A DNA stretch of 5,564 nucleotides from an uncultured Ignavibacteria bacterium. Its GTDB lineage: Bacteria > Bacteroidota > Ignavibacteria > Kapaibacteriales > UBA961. Made by a program: the position numbers and the translations under genes. Positions within the stretch are counted from its first letter, which is position 1; each line of letters begins with the position of its first letter. The notes below the pieces were generated by a model that did no database searches, had not been told where the DNA came from, and worked only from the letters and a program-made list of their open reading frames with translations. The stretch spans positions 1-5,564 of the forward strand of contig CALMMI010000645.1 of NCBI GenBank assembly GCA_937868245.1. The letters run 5' to 3'. Shown here in pieces: positions 1 to 5,525 of the stretch.

Positions 1-1
1 A

Positions 2-412
2 GGTGTATATCTAAACGCTGCGAGTCCTATTCCTGTTGGGATATACGACCACATCAAGTTCGAAATACATAAGTTTACTGCTGCCGAAGTAGGAACATAT
101 CTGAATGACGGAGTGTATTCCGACTTTGTAACCGATGACCGCTATACTATTATTGTAGATGGTATTTCCTATAAGAATGGTATAGAATATCCATTTACCT
201 ATAAGAGTAAATCTACCCATAATTTAACTCTCAACTTCCTGAATGATATTGATGTTCAGGTACGTACAACTCATGGAATACTCGTCTTTATGAATCCTTC
301 GGCTATTTTCAGAGACGGTAATTCTGTTCTTGACCCACGTGATCCAAATAATAGCAACGATATTGAAAAAGGTATCAAATTAGCATTTCGTGCATTGAAG
401 AAGTTGTCATAA
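2..412 (+). CDS. C-terminal part of a probable secreted protein, 5' end outside window
   Basis: The frame is open from base 2 to the TAA at 410-412, giving 136 residues with no stop, so the gene begins upstream of the window; a GTG at 113 lies inside the reading frame and is unlikely to be the real start. The visible part has no membrane segment and alternates polar and hydrophobic residues like a beta-sandwich. Segments such as IPVGIYDHIKFEIHKF, then a T/I/V-rich stretch, then LDPRDPNNSNDIEKGIK before a basic end, resemble secreted or lipoprotein beta-sandwich proteins of Bacteroidota and Ignavibacteria, some of which are labelled DUF4382-like. That family comparison is from memory and tentative. 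No catalytic motif is visible. The signal peptide or lipobox that would settle the location lies outside the window. A terminator follows at 451-508, so this is the last gene of its transcript. Confidence 0.8.
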   Translation, partial: GVYLNAASPIPVGIYDHIKFEIHKFTAAEVGTYLNDGVYSDFVTDDRYTIIVDGISYKNGIEYPFTYKSKSTHNLTLNFLNDIDVQVRTTHGILVFMNPSAIFRDGNSVLDPRDPNNSNDIEKGIKLAFRALKKLS

Positions 413-450
413 TGTAGATATGAATTAAATCGACGATAGTATTATATAAG

Positions 451-508
451 AAGGTGTTTTCGTGTTTTGCTACAATTATGAGAGCTTACCGAAAGCACCT
501 TTGTTTTT
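451..508 (+). terminator. Intrinsic terminator with long loop after the secreted-protein gene
   Basis: Arm AAGGTGTTTTCG (451-462) pairs with CGAAAGCACCTT (490-501) over 12 positions, one being a U-G wobble, and is followed by TGTTTTT (502-508). The loop of 27 bases is long for a terminator. The position, 38 bases after the stop at 412 and before the permease gene, fits termination of the first gene. Confidence 0.6.
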
Positions 509-555
509 AAATCGTGAACTGATGGTTTATTAATCGTCACTTGAGAATTTTAGTA

Positions 556-1620
556 ATGAAAGAGCAAACAATCTTTAAAAGCGGAACAAACTTCCTTGTG
601 GTAGGAGCTTTATTAGTAATTATCATAGGTGGAGTACATCTGGCGCAAGCTGTTCTGATGCCGTTCCTCATTTCTATTTTTCTATCGATACTCGGTGTGC
701 CGATTCTAAAGAAACTGAGTAAAAGAGGGGTTCCTTTAGGGGTAGGAGTGTTGATTGTCATTTTCGGAATTATTTTTGTTTTGGCAGTTATCGGATTGAT
801 CATCGGGAATTTTACGAATAGCCTCCTTACAGCTCTGCCTGTCTATCAAGAACGGTTGCATGAGCATGTGAACTCATTGGTTGCGTTACTGGGAAGTAAG
901 GGAATAAAGGTAAGTGAGGATACATTCACGAAGTCGATGAATGCAGAGGATATGACTGCATTGGCTACAGGTTTTCTGGGTAGTATCGGCTCTCTTGTTT
1001 CCAATATCGTTGTTATTCTCTTGATGGTATCATTCATCTTAATGGAGGCATCAACATTCCCGAGTAAGATTCGTGCTGCTGTAGAAACTCCTCGTGCTGC
1101 TTTTCCCGGATTTAGTAAATTTATGCAGGAAATGCCCCGTTTTATGATTTTCCAAACGGTGTACGGATTAATAACCGGAATCATTACCTCTATTTGGCTG
1201 GCAATCTTCGGCGTTGACTTTGCAATAATGATCGGGCTGATTACATTCTTTCTATGTTATATTCCTAATATCGGTTCAGCCATTGCACTCGTATTAATTG
1301 TTGCCGTTTCTTTTATTCAGCTCGGACCTGCAAATGCAGGAATACTGGCTTTAGGATATTTGCTCTTTACATTTGTACTCGGAAGCATTATTCAGCCTCG
1401 ACTGATGGAGAAAATGCTTGGACTCTCCACGCTGGTAGTATTTCTATCTGTAATTTTTTGGGGAAACTTGCTTGGTCCTGTTGGTGCTATGCTGTGCGTA
1501 CCGCTTACAATGGCTTTGAAATTCGGCTTGGAAAGTAACGAAAATACCAAATGGATTGGAGTATTGCTCGAGCGTGGATCTAAGGAATCCAAGCGTAAAA
1601 AATCTGATAGCGAGAGCTAA
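556..1620 (+). CDS. AI-2E family transporter (TqsA/PerM-type permease, PF01594)
   Basis: The 354-residue product matches the usual length of the AI-2E exporter/permease family, multi-helix inner-membrane proteins. Some members (E. coli TqsA) affect autoinducer-2 export; others act as ion antiporters or have unknown substrates, so the name is a family label and not a proven substrate. Residues about 13-50 and 60-83 are hydrophobic; about 86-145 form the soluble segment typical of the family; about 148-168 are again hydrophobic. The conserved C-terminal half follows, with SIWLAIFGVD (212-221), CYIPNIGS (234-241), QPRLM (280-284) and FWGNLLGPVGAMLCVPLT (301-318). The tail from about 335 is short, charged and Lys/Ser-rich. 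The ATG at 556 is chosen over an in-frame TTG at 541, which would add five residues; neither has a clear ribosome-binding site. A terminator separates it from the gene before, and 158 bases separate it from the AsmA-like gene after. No autoinducer synthesis or sensing gene is nearby. Confidence 0.93.
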   Translation: MKEQTIFKSGTNFLVVGALLVIIIGGVHLAQAVLMPFLISIFLSILGVPILKKLSKRGVPLGVGVLIVIFGIIFVLAVIGLIIGNFTNSLLTALPVYQERLHEHVNSLVALLGSKGIKVSEDTFTKSMNAEDMTALATGFLGSIGSLVSNIVVILLMVSFILMEASTFPSKIRAAVETPRAAFPGFSKFMQEMPRFMIFQTVYGLITGIITSIWLAIFGVDFAIMIGLITFFLCYIPNIGSAIALVLIVAVSFIQLGPANAGILALGYLLFTFVLGSIIQPRLMEKMLGLSTLVVFLSVIFWGNLLGPVGAMLCVPLTMALKFGLESNENTKWIGVLLERGSKESKRKKSDSES

Positions 1621-1625
1621 AAAAA

Positions 1626-1700
1626 GAGGTGAATCCTAACCTCATTACAGTTATATAACTGGTTGTCAGCAACATCAGGCATTGATATAATAGACCTGAT
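1626..1700 (+). other. Two weak inverted repeats in the gap after the permease gene
   Basis: GAGGT (1626-1630) pairs with ACCTC (1639-1643) across an 8-base loop, and ATCAGG (1674-1679) pairs with CCTGAT (1695-1700) across 15 bases. Neither is followed by a T-run, so neither is a convincing intrinsic terminator, and read-through from the permease gene into the AsmA-like gene remains possible. I see no coding signal in this gap. The second repeat could be an operator-like site, but that is a guess. Confidence 0.2.
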
Positions 1701-1778
1701 CGATATAGAAGAACGATGGTACTATAAACAAAAAGCAAGTAAAAAAGCATCGGTATAATAAACACATTCTACAATCAC

Positions 1779-3581
1779 ATGAACGCCGAAACTCCACAAA
1801 AACCTGAAAAGGGTAAAAAATCAACATGGAAAATAGTAACACTGATTACTGTTATCTTCGGTGTAGTTGCAATAGCAGCTGTGATAATACTGATAGTGTC
1901 TCCAAATTTATTTGTTAATAAATACTTGAAAGATCAGGTTGAAAAAGAATTTGCAGGTGCTTACCCTGAATATTCCTTATCTCTTGCCGATTTGCATATC
2001 AATTTATTAAACGGACATATTGAATTAGGCGATATTGAGATAAATGCAAAAGATTCTTCTTTCTTTTGTCATATCGGCACTCCGAGTGCAAGAGGTATCG
2101 GTTGGTGGCAGTTACTATGGAAGGGGGTAGGTGCTCATGGCGCATTGAATGGTGCTATAGCCGAAGCACACTCCATCCATGTACGGTTACAGAAGTCAAT
2201 GTACGATGTGCGGTGTAGTAAATTCAAAATTGCTTTGCCGGATTCATTGATTATTGCCGATAGCTTGGAAATACGTCCGATAGTTAACGATAACGCTTTT
2301 TTTGATGAATGTGAGTTTAGAAAAACACGGTTTAACATGTCGATGCCTCAATTGAAAATTCATGGATTTTCCCTGTTAGAGCAATTGAAAGGTAAAAGTT
2401 TTAGAGCTTCTGCTTTGCAAGTACACGATGCAACTATTAATATTTTAGTGAACATGTATAAATCGTGCGAACCCGATAGTATCAAAATAAAATCGAGTAG
2501 TAACTTGCTGCGTACGCTAAGTGAAAAAATTCAAATTGACAGTTTTAATATTGAAAATACTAATGTAGAATATGGCGAGAGTGCTGCAAGAGATTCAATA
2601 CCTAAAGACGGATATAAGTTCCATTGCGGTCAGCTTCATGCCTCTGTAAATGATTCGAACATGATTGTTCACGATTTTAGAATTGACCCGCTTTTGGATG
2701 TAAATGACTTTTTTGATGCAAGTAAATATAGAAGAACACGGGTTAATGCGTTATTCCCCCAACTTATGGTGTATGGAATTGATTACCCTGGTTTGCTTAA
2801 AGCCGAGAAATTCCAATCACGTTTTGTGAAAGCCCAAGACCCCGAAGTAGGGATTTATGTAAGTATGTACAAAACAAGTGACCAAAGTGGTAAAACTAAA
2901 ATTCCGATGCCAAACGAGATTATGTACACTGTTGACCAAATAGTACAAATTGATAGCGTCAGGGCAGTGAACGGACATATTAAGTATGGAGAGTATTATC
3001 AACTACGCTCAAAGCCGGCTCCTATTACATTTACAAATATGAATGCATTAATTCGGAATGTATCGAATAATAATGGGCGGGGTGATACAATGGATATTCA
3101 GTTAAATTCAGAATTTATGGATGGCGGTAAGCTCACTATGCAACTTAGTTCGCCCCTTACTTCTCCAAAGTTCTCGTTCAAGGCATCTGGTAATCTCAGT
3201 CCGATAAAACTATCCAAGTTTAATACATTTCTTACTGTTGCAGAAAAGGTGGAGCTTACTTCCGGAACAGTACAATCTTCGTTTTTTAATTTGAAGGTAG
3301 ATAATGGGAAAGCTTCAGGAACGGTTGGAGTTGAATATAAAGATTTCAAACTTGCATTTCTGGACAAAGAAACAAAAAGCAGTAAGGGCGTTTTTAATAT
3401 TATAAAATCGTTCCTTGCAAATACCTTTAAGTTTAACGGTGAAAACCAACGTGATAAGCATGGCAAATTAAAATTAGGCAAAATAAAATACACACGTAAA
3501 CCGGGGGACACCTTTATACAGGTGGTATGGTTCTCAGTAAGGAGCGGTGTTGCGGATGTGATAGGCTTTCCGCAGCGCTAA
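1779..3581 (+). CDS. AsmA/DUF748-like single-anchor envelope protein with internal duplication
   Basis: The 600-residue product has a basic N-terminus, one membrane helix at about 18-40, and a long non-cytoplasmic region rich in beta-strand patterns. Just after the helix, NKYLKDQVEKEF and then LHINLLNGHIELGDIEI match the N-terminal layout of AsmA/DUF748 proteins, which sit in the inner membrane and reach across the periplasm; AsmA and TamB relatives are linked to outer-membrane assembly and lipid movement. Residues about 418-530 look like the family's C-terminal part, with strands around SSPLTSPKFSFKASGNLSPI, a TSGTV turn and VDNGKASGTVGVEYKDF. The last 25 residues are hydrophobic and match the usual ending of the Bacteroidota versions. 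Residues 165-228 and 302-365 align without gaps at an offset of 137, with 23 of 64 identical, and the repeat appears to extend further on its C-terminal side. The ATG at 1779 gives a sensible N-terminus; no Shine-Dalgarno site is seen. The exact substrate is unknown. Confidence 0.8.
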   Translation: MNAETPQKPEKGKKSTWKIVTLITVIFGVVAIAAVIILIVSPNLFVNKYLKDQVEKEFAGAYPEYSLSLADLHINLLNGHIELGDIEINAKDSSFFCHIGTPSARGIGWWQLLWKGVGAHGALNGAIAEAHSIHVRLQKSMYDVRCSKFKIALPDSLIIADSLEIRPIVNDNAFFDECEFRKTRFNMSMPQLKIHGFSLLEQLKGKSFRASALQVHDATINILVNMYKSCEPDSIKIKSSSNLLRTLSEKIQIDSFNIENTNVEYGESAARDSIPKDGYKFHCGQLHASVNDSNMIVHDFRIDPLLDVNDFFDASKYRRTRVNALFPQLMVYGIDYPGLLKAEKFQSRFVKAQDPEVGIYVSMYKTSDQSGKTKIPMPNEIMYTVDQIVQIDSVRAVNGHIKYGEYYQLRSKPAPITFTNMNALIRNVSNNNGRGDTMDIQLNSEFMDGGKLTMQLSSPLTSPKFSFKASGNLSPIKLSKFNTFLTVAEKVELTSGTVQSSFFNLKVDNGKASGTVGVEYKDFKLAFLDKETKSSKGVFNIIKSFLANTFKFNGENQRDKHGKLKLGKIKYTRKPGDTFIQVVWFSVRSGVADVIGFPQR

Positions 3582-3595
3582 GATGCATTGATACT

Positions 3596-3632
3596 AAAAA
3601 ACCGCAGAAGCTGATGCTTTTGCGGTTTTTTT
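3596..3632. terminator. Strong bidirectional intrinsic terminator between convergent transcripts
   Basis: Arm AAAAAACCGCAGAAGC (3596-3611), loop TGAT (3612-3615) and arm GCTTTTGCGGTTTTTT (3616-3631) form a 16-base-pair stem with one G-U wobble. The A-run on the left and T-run on the right let it work in both directions. It sits 14 bases after the AsmA-like gene and 147 bases beyond the end of the minus-strand pair, so it can serve both. Confidence 0.93.
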
Positions 3633-3778
3633 ATGAGTAAAGTAGGAGGTATATAGAGAGTATTATCGATTCACAAACAAACCGTGTCATGGCAACAATT
3701 ACAACCGTCTTTCCAAATAGACGTTTAGAAGGAAAGTGTAGTAGCAAACTACCTGACTTGAATCATATACATATATAA
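3633..3778. other. Short convergent intergenic stretch with small hairpins
   Basis: This stretch holds two small inverted repeats, CTTTCC/GGAAAG (3709-3714 / 3731-3736) and GTAGT/ACTAC (3738-3742 / 3748-3752). Just beyond them lies the left half of a 14-bp inverted repeat (3753-3766). Neither hairpin has a T-run on either strand. They could form the 3' end of the minus-strand transcript, upstream of the strong terminator, but this is weak. A 29-codon frame at 3689-3778 starts with ATG; I do not regard it as a proven gene. Confidence 0.25.
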
Positions 3779-4387
3779 TTATCTATATTTTTCTAATAAT
3801 GCCTTCTCCTTACGTATCATTTCGTATAACATTTGTTTGTTTATTACATTTTTCATTATATCGCTTACTTGAATACAACAACTGTCCTTACGTGTGCCAA
3901 GCTGAAGTGAGGAAGGATTGTAATTTACAATTGTTTCATTGTATTTAATAGTATTAGATACAGTTGTTCTTAAATCGTTTATTAAAATTCTGGTCTTTTC
4001 ATTCAATACTTTGTTCTCGTTTGTACATAATGTTAATTGTGCGATAAAATTTAAGCTGTCTTTAGTGCCAAGGTATATGTTTCGTGTTTTGTACGTGGTA
4101 TCATGTATTTTAATTGTATCATGTACCGTAATAGTGGAGATCGTTTGGATTGTATCATGAACAAATACTGTATCATGCAAATGATTGTTATCGTTGCCGG
4201 GGATTGTTGGAGGTATGTTGATACGACTTGAATCCAGTATGTGCGTTAAGTAATTAATTTTATCTATCTTAACCGTATTTGCATAGAATAACCCTGCAAA
4301 ACTCGTTACAACGAAAAAACTACCGAATAAATACAAGAGATTTACGGTTCTATTCAAGCCGGATATTGTTTGGTTGTTTTTAGACAT
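3779..4387 (-). CDS. Unrecognised membrane-anchored protein with HDT hexapeptide repeats
   Basis: The 202-residue product belongs to no family I can name. One hydrophobic helix at about 17-36 follows a polar N-terminus and probably anchors it, with the rest outside or inside the membrane undetermined. After a Pro/Asn-rich linker (57-68), residues 71-100 form five six-residue units, HDTVFV HDTIQT ISTITV HDTIKI HDTTYK, the third being degenerate. In the DNA the word GTATCATG recurs on the + strand at 4098, 4116, 4152 and 4170, spaced 18, 36 and 18 bases, exactly as six-residue units require. Residues about 105-150 and 172-202 are polar and probably helical, possibly coiled; there are three cysteines (121, 170, 171), two adjacent. 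The start is ATG at 4385-4387, eight bases after the stop of the upstream gene, so the two are almost surely co-transcribed. HDT-type spacers occur in many uncharacterised Bacteroidota proteins (from memory); their role is unknown. Confidence 0.78.
   Translation of the reverse strand: MSKNNQTISGLNRTVNLLYLFGSFFVVTSFAGLFYANTVKIDKINYLTHILDSSRINIPPTIPGNDNNHLHDTVFVHDTIQTISTITVHDTIKIHDTTYKTRNIYLGTKDSLNFIAQLTLCTNENKVLNEKTRILINDLRTTVSNTIKYNETIVNYNPSSLQLGTRKDSCCIQVSDIMKNVINKQMLYEMIRKEKALLEKYR
4089..4177 (-). repeat. 18-bp-periodic coding repeat for the HDT hexapeptides
   Basis: Five 18-base units encode residues 71-100 of the anchored protein. The + strand word GTATCATG marks units 1, 2, 4 and 5 (starts at 4170, 4152, 4116 and 4098), while the middle unit has drifted. 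Units stay in frame, so gain or loss of units would change protein length without a frameshift. Confidence 0.75.
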
Positions 4388-4395
4388 GGTAAAAT

Positions 4396-4734
4396 TTAGT
4401 TATTATAATCTTGTAAGAATTTTAAACAATCGTTGAACATTTTCAGCAGTTTCCCACACGCAATAGTTATACCTCCTGCCGGTGCAAACAGAGCAACAAA
4501 TACATCGGAAGTCAGATTCTTACTTATAAAACAATAAATGGCAACCGTAAGCAAAGCAATAACCGATACTAACGAGATTAAGTAAAATGTGATTCGTTCT
4601 GCTTGGAACATACCCACTAATTCTTTAGCAATGTCCAGCCTTTCCCGTAATGTAGTTGGCATAAATTGATGTGTATTATTTTGTACAAAAAAATGTTTGT
4701 CAGCCTGGAATGTTTCGTATTTAATAAAATCCAA
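4396..4734 (-). CDS. Unrecognised small membrane protein, first gene of a two-gene operon
   Basis: The 112-residue product is not one I recognise. A polar, basic N-terminal part leads into an amphipathic stretch TTLRERLDIAKELVGMFQAE (27-46), then a clear membrane helix at about 48-69. A second, weaker hydrophobic segment at about 77-94 contains FAPAGG, followed by a basic helical tail. This suggests two membrane passes with both ends on the same side. The given start is TTG at 4734; the first ATG is at 4662 and would give 88 residues starting MPTTLRERLDIAKE. No ribosome-binding site decides between them, and the extra 24 residues look coding, so the longer form is only slightly preferred. The frame is open back to 4773 without another usual start. 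It lies 8 bases ahead of the HDT-repeat gene, which suggests the two proteins act together at the membrane. A holin-like or stress role is possible but unsupported. Confidence 0.62.
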   Translation of the reverse strand: MDFIKYETFQADKHFFVQNNTHQFMPTTLRERLDIAKELVGMFQAERITFYLISLVSVIALLTVAIYCFISKNLTSDVFVALFAPAGGITIACGKLLKMFNDCLKFLQDYNN

Positions 4735-4774
4735 GGTTAAAATTAACGAAAGAAATAATACTTGAAAAGCCTAC

Positions 4775-4826
4775 CGCACGATTTCAACGCACGATTTCAA
4801 CGCACGATTTCAACACACGATTTCAA
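4775..4826. repeat. Four tandem 13-bp repeats upstream of the membrane operon
   Basis: The unit CGCACGATTTCAA occurs exactly three times (4775-4787, 4788-4800, 4801-4813), then once with one change, CACACGATTTCAA (4814-4826). The array starts 41 bases before the TTG start of the minus-strand operon. A 13-bp period is slightly over one helical turn. Possible readings are an operator array, plasmid-type iterons, or a short repeat dispersed in the genome; no replication gene supports iterons. Confidence 0.9.
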
Positions 4827-4904
4827 CACTGGGGGTTGTATCATTTTTTTGTGTAATAAAAGGATGAGAAAGCGAAAGGTTATGAAAAATAGTTGTGTAT
4901 GCTA

Positions 4905-5055
4905 GTGTACCAAAAGCCTGCACAAAATATTAGGATGTAAGTTCGTTTATTTGTAATTTAAATTGAGAAATGATTCAAGAAGTATTATAAGTTTTTACAA
5001 GTCATGATGTTAGTGTTGTATGTGCGTGTCGTTTGTAAATCAGGGTGTACCAAAA
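4905..5055 (+). repeat. Direct repeat GTGTACCAAAA, two copies 140 bp apart
   Basis: Identical 11-base words lie at 4905-4915 and 5045-5055, the second inside the hairpin before the 70-residue gene. Flanks differ, so this could be a pair of protein-binding sites or chance in AT-rich DNA. Confidence 0.35.
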
Positions 5056-5084
5056 CACTCCTTGGTTAAGACTACCTGATTTTT
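5037..5084 (+). promoter_or_regulatory. Nested hairpin in the leader of the 70-residue gene
   Basis: AAATCAGG (5037-5044) pairs perfectly with CCTGATTT (5075-5082), enclosing an inner hairpin ACCAA (5049-5053) / TTGGT (5062-5066). A competing pairing of GTGT (5045-5048) with ACAC (5055-5058) excludes the inner hairpin. A short T-run (5079-5084 includes ATTTTT) follows directly, and the ATG is 17 bases further on. It could be an attenuator, an RNA-binding protein site, or a terminator for a transcript from upstream. Confidence 0.45.
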
Positions 5085-5101
5085 AACAGTTCAGACTGAA
5101 T

Positions 5102-5314
5102 ATGAAATACTTGAAAATATTTTTTCTAAGTTATATAATCATTTTCGTTGTTATATCTATATGCGTTACATTGGTATTGCTTTTTTATGATTTTACGTTT
5201 GAGGAAGTAATGAAGTATTTCTTTTTACAGGATGTAAAAAATGTAGTTATTATTTCTGTGATCTCGTTTTTCTTTTCTATATTTGTTGCAATTGAAAGAT
5301 TGCTCCAAAAGTGA
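5102..5314 (+). CDS. Small two-helix hydrophobic membrane protein, family unknown
   Basis: The 70-residue product begins MKYLKIFF and is mostly membrane: helix 1 at about 6-28, an acidic loop with DFTFEE (30-35), helix 2 at about 48-64, and a short basic end ERLLQK. Lys residues at both ends and the acidic loop suggest both termini are cytoplasmic. No family or motif is recognised. The ATG at 5102 is the first in frame and has no Shine-Dalgarno site; a structured leader ends 17 bases before it. It is divergent from the two-gene membrane operon and convergent with the terminator/promoter module at 5370-5438, from which an antisense transcript could reach its 3' end. Small hydrophobic proteins of this size include type I toxins, holin-like proteins and regulators of larger membrane proteins; nothing here chooses among them. 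The frame is short and AT-rich, so it may be a chance ORF, though two well-formed helices argue for a real gene. Confidence 0.5.
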   Translation: MKYLKIFFLSYIIIFVVISICVTLVLLFYDFTFEEVMKYFFLQDVKNVVIISVISFFFSIFVAIERLLQK

Positions 5315-5369
5315 CGATGAACCGGTAATGATTCAAGTCAGCACTCCCGGTATGCTGTATATCCCCCAG

Positions 5370-5399
5370 AAAATTTAGTCTATAAGAACTGTACACAAA
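5370..5399 (-). promoter_or_regulatory. Bacteroidota-type promoter-like motif, repeat copy 1
   Basis: Read on the minus strand, TTTG (5399-5396) is followed after 18 bases by TAAATTTT (5377-5370), close to the Bacteroidota TTTG / TAnnTTTG pattern. Transcription from it would run leftward into the 3' end of the 70-residue gene as antisense. The motif is short and the match imperfect. Confidence 0.28.
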
Positions 5400-5438
5400 A
5401 AAAGCCCTGCTCAAAAGAGCAGGGCTTTCATTATTCCT
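5372..5438 (-). repeat. 67-bp direct repeat, copy 1 (terminator plus promoter-like motif)
   Basis: This 67-bp segment matches 5498-5564 at 65 of 67 positions, the two differences being at 5382-5383. The copies start 126 bases apart. Because copy 2 runs into the window edge, the true repeat may be longer. It contains the terminator hairpin and the promoter-like motif described separately. Confidence 0.93.
5397..5428 (-). terminator. Intrinsic terminator in repeat copy 1
   Basis: GCCCTGCTC (5404-5412) and GAGCAGGGC (5417-5425) form a perfect 9-bp GC-rich stem with loop AAAA, extended by three A-T pairs. Seven A on the left (5397-5403) give seven T on the minus strand, so it mainly stops leftward transcripts. 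It may also stop the 70-residue gene, whose T-run is only three bases. Confidence 0.85.
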
Positions 5439-5495
5439 GTGCGATAGGAGGGACTCTGGGCTTACACACCACCTGCGAAACCTTACTGTATCTGC

Positions 5496-5525
5496 CGAAT
5501 TTAGTCTGAAAGAACTGTACACAAA
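5496..5525 (-). promoter_or_regulatory. Bacteroidota-type promoter-like motif, repeat copy 2
   Basis: On the minus strand TTTG (5525-5522) precedes TAAATTCG (5503-5496) with an 18-base spacer, one mismatch to the TAnnTTTG element. A transcript from here to the copy 1 terminator would be about 90-100 bases long, the size of a small RNA. No known RNA family is recognised in it. Confidence 0.28.

Larger units (their letters stand above)
4735..5101. other. 367-base divergent regulatory region
   Basis: No gene is visible here. It separates the minus-strand membrane operon from the plus-strand 70-residue gene and should contain both promoters. It holds four tandem 13-bp repeats near the operon start, the word GTGTACCAAAA twice (4905-4915 and 5045-5055, 140 bases apart), ATGATTCAAG at 4970-4979, and a nested hairpin at 5037-5084. 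I cannot place a convincing -33/-7 promoter for either gene. Confidence 0.6.
3753..5341. repeat. 14-bp inverted repeat bracketing the three small membrane-protein genes
   Basis: CTGACTTGAATCAT at 3753-3766 occurs as its exact reverse complement at 5328-5341, giving an inverted repeat around a block of about 1.59 kb that contains all three small membrane-protein genes. A shorter copy, ATGATTCAAG, lies at 4970-4979 in the divergent region. The span given here is the bracketed block and not a proven element: there is no transposase, integrase or visible target duplication. A chance 14-bp match in a window this size is unlikely but not negligible. Confidence 0.35.

Noticed and set aside
3098..3511. 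137-residue minus-strand frame inside the AsmA-like gene
   Set aside because: It lies wholly opposite a well-supported coding region and shows no domain or signal; it is a shadow of that gene.
3689..3778. 29-codon frame starting MATITTVFPNRRLEGK, possibly an integrase N-terminus remnant
   Set aside because: It is too short, lacks a ribosome-binding site, and the resemblance to tyrosine-recombinase N-termini is only a few residues from memory.
3939..4160. 73-residue plus-strand frame opposite the HDT-repeat gene
   Set aside because: It is antisense to the better-supported minus-strand gene, and its repeated pattern comes from the 18-bp coding repeat.
4775..4826. CRISPR array
   Set aside because: The 13-bp units are directly adjacent with no spacers and are far shorter than CRISPR repeats; no cas gene is present.
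5439..5497. Complete tRNA gene on the minus strand
   Set aside because: Only 59 bases separate the repeats, no 5' acceptor strand pairs with the 3'-end-like segment, and the T-arm does not close.
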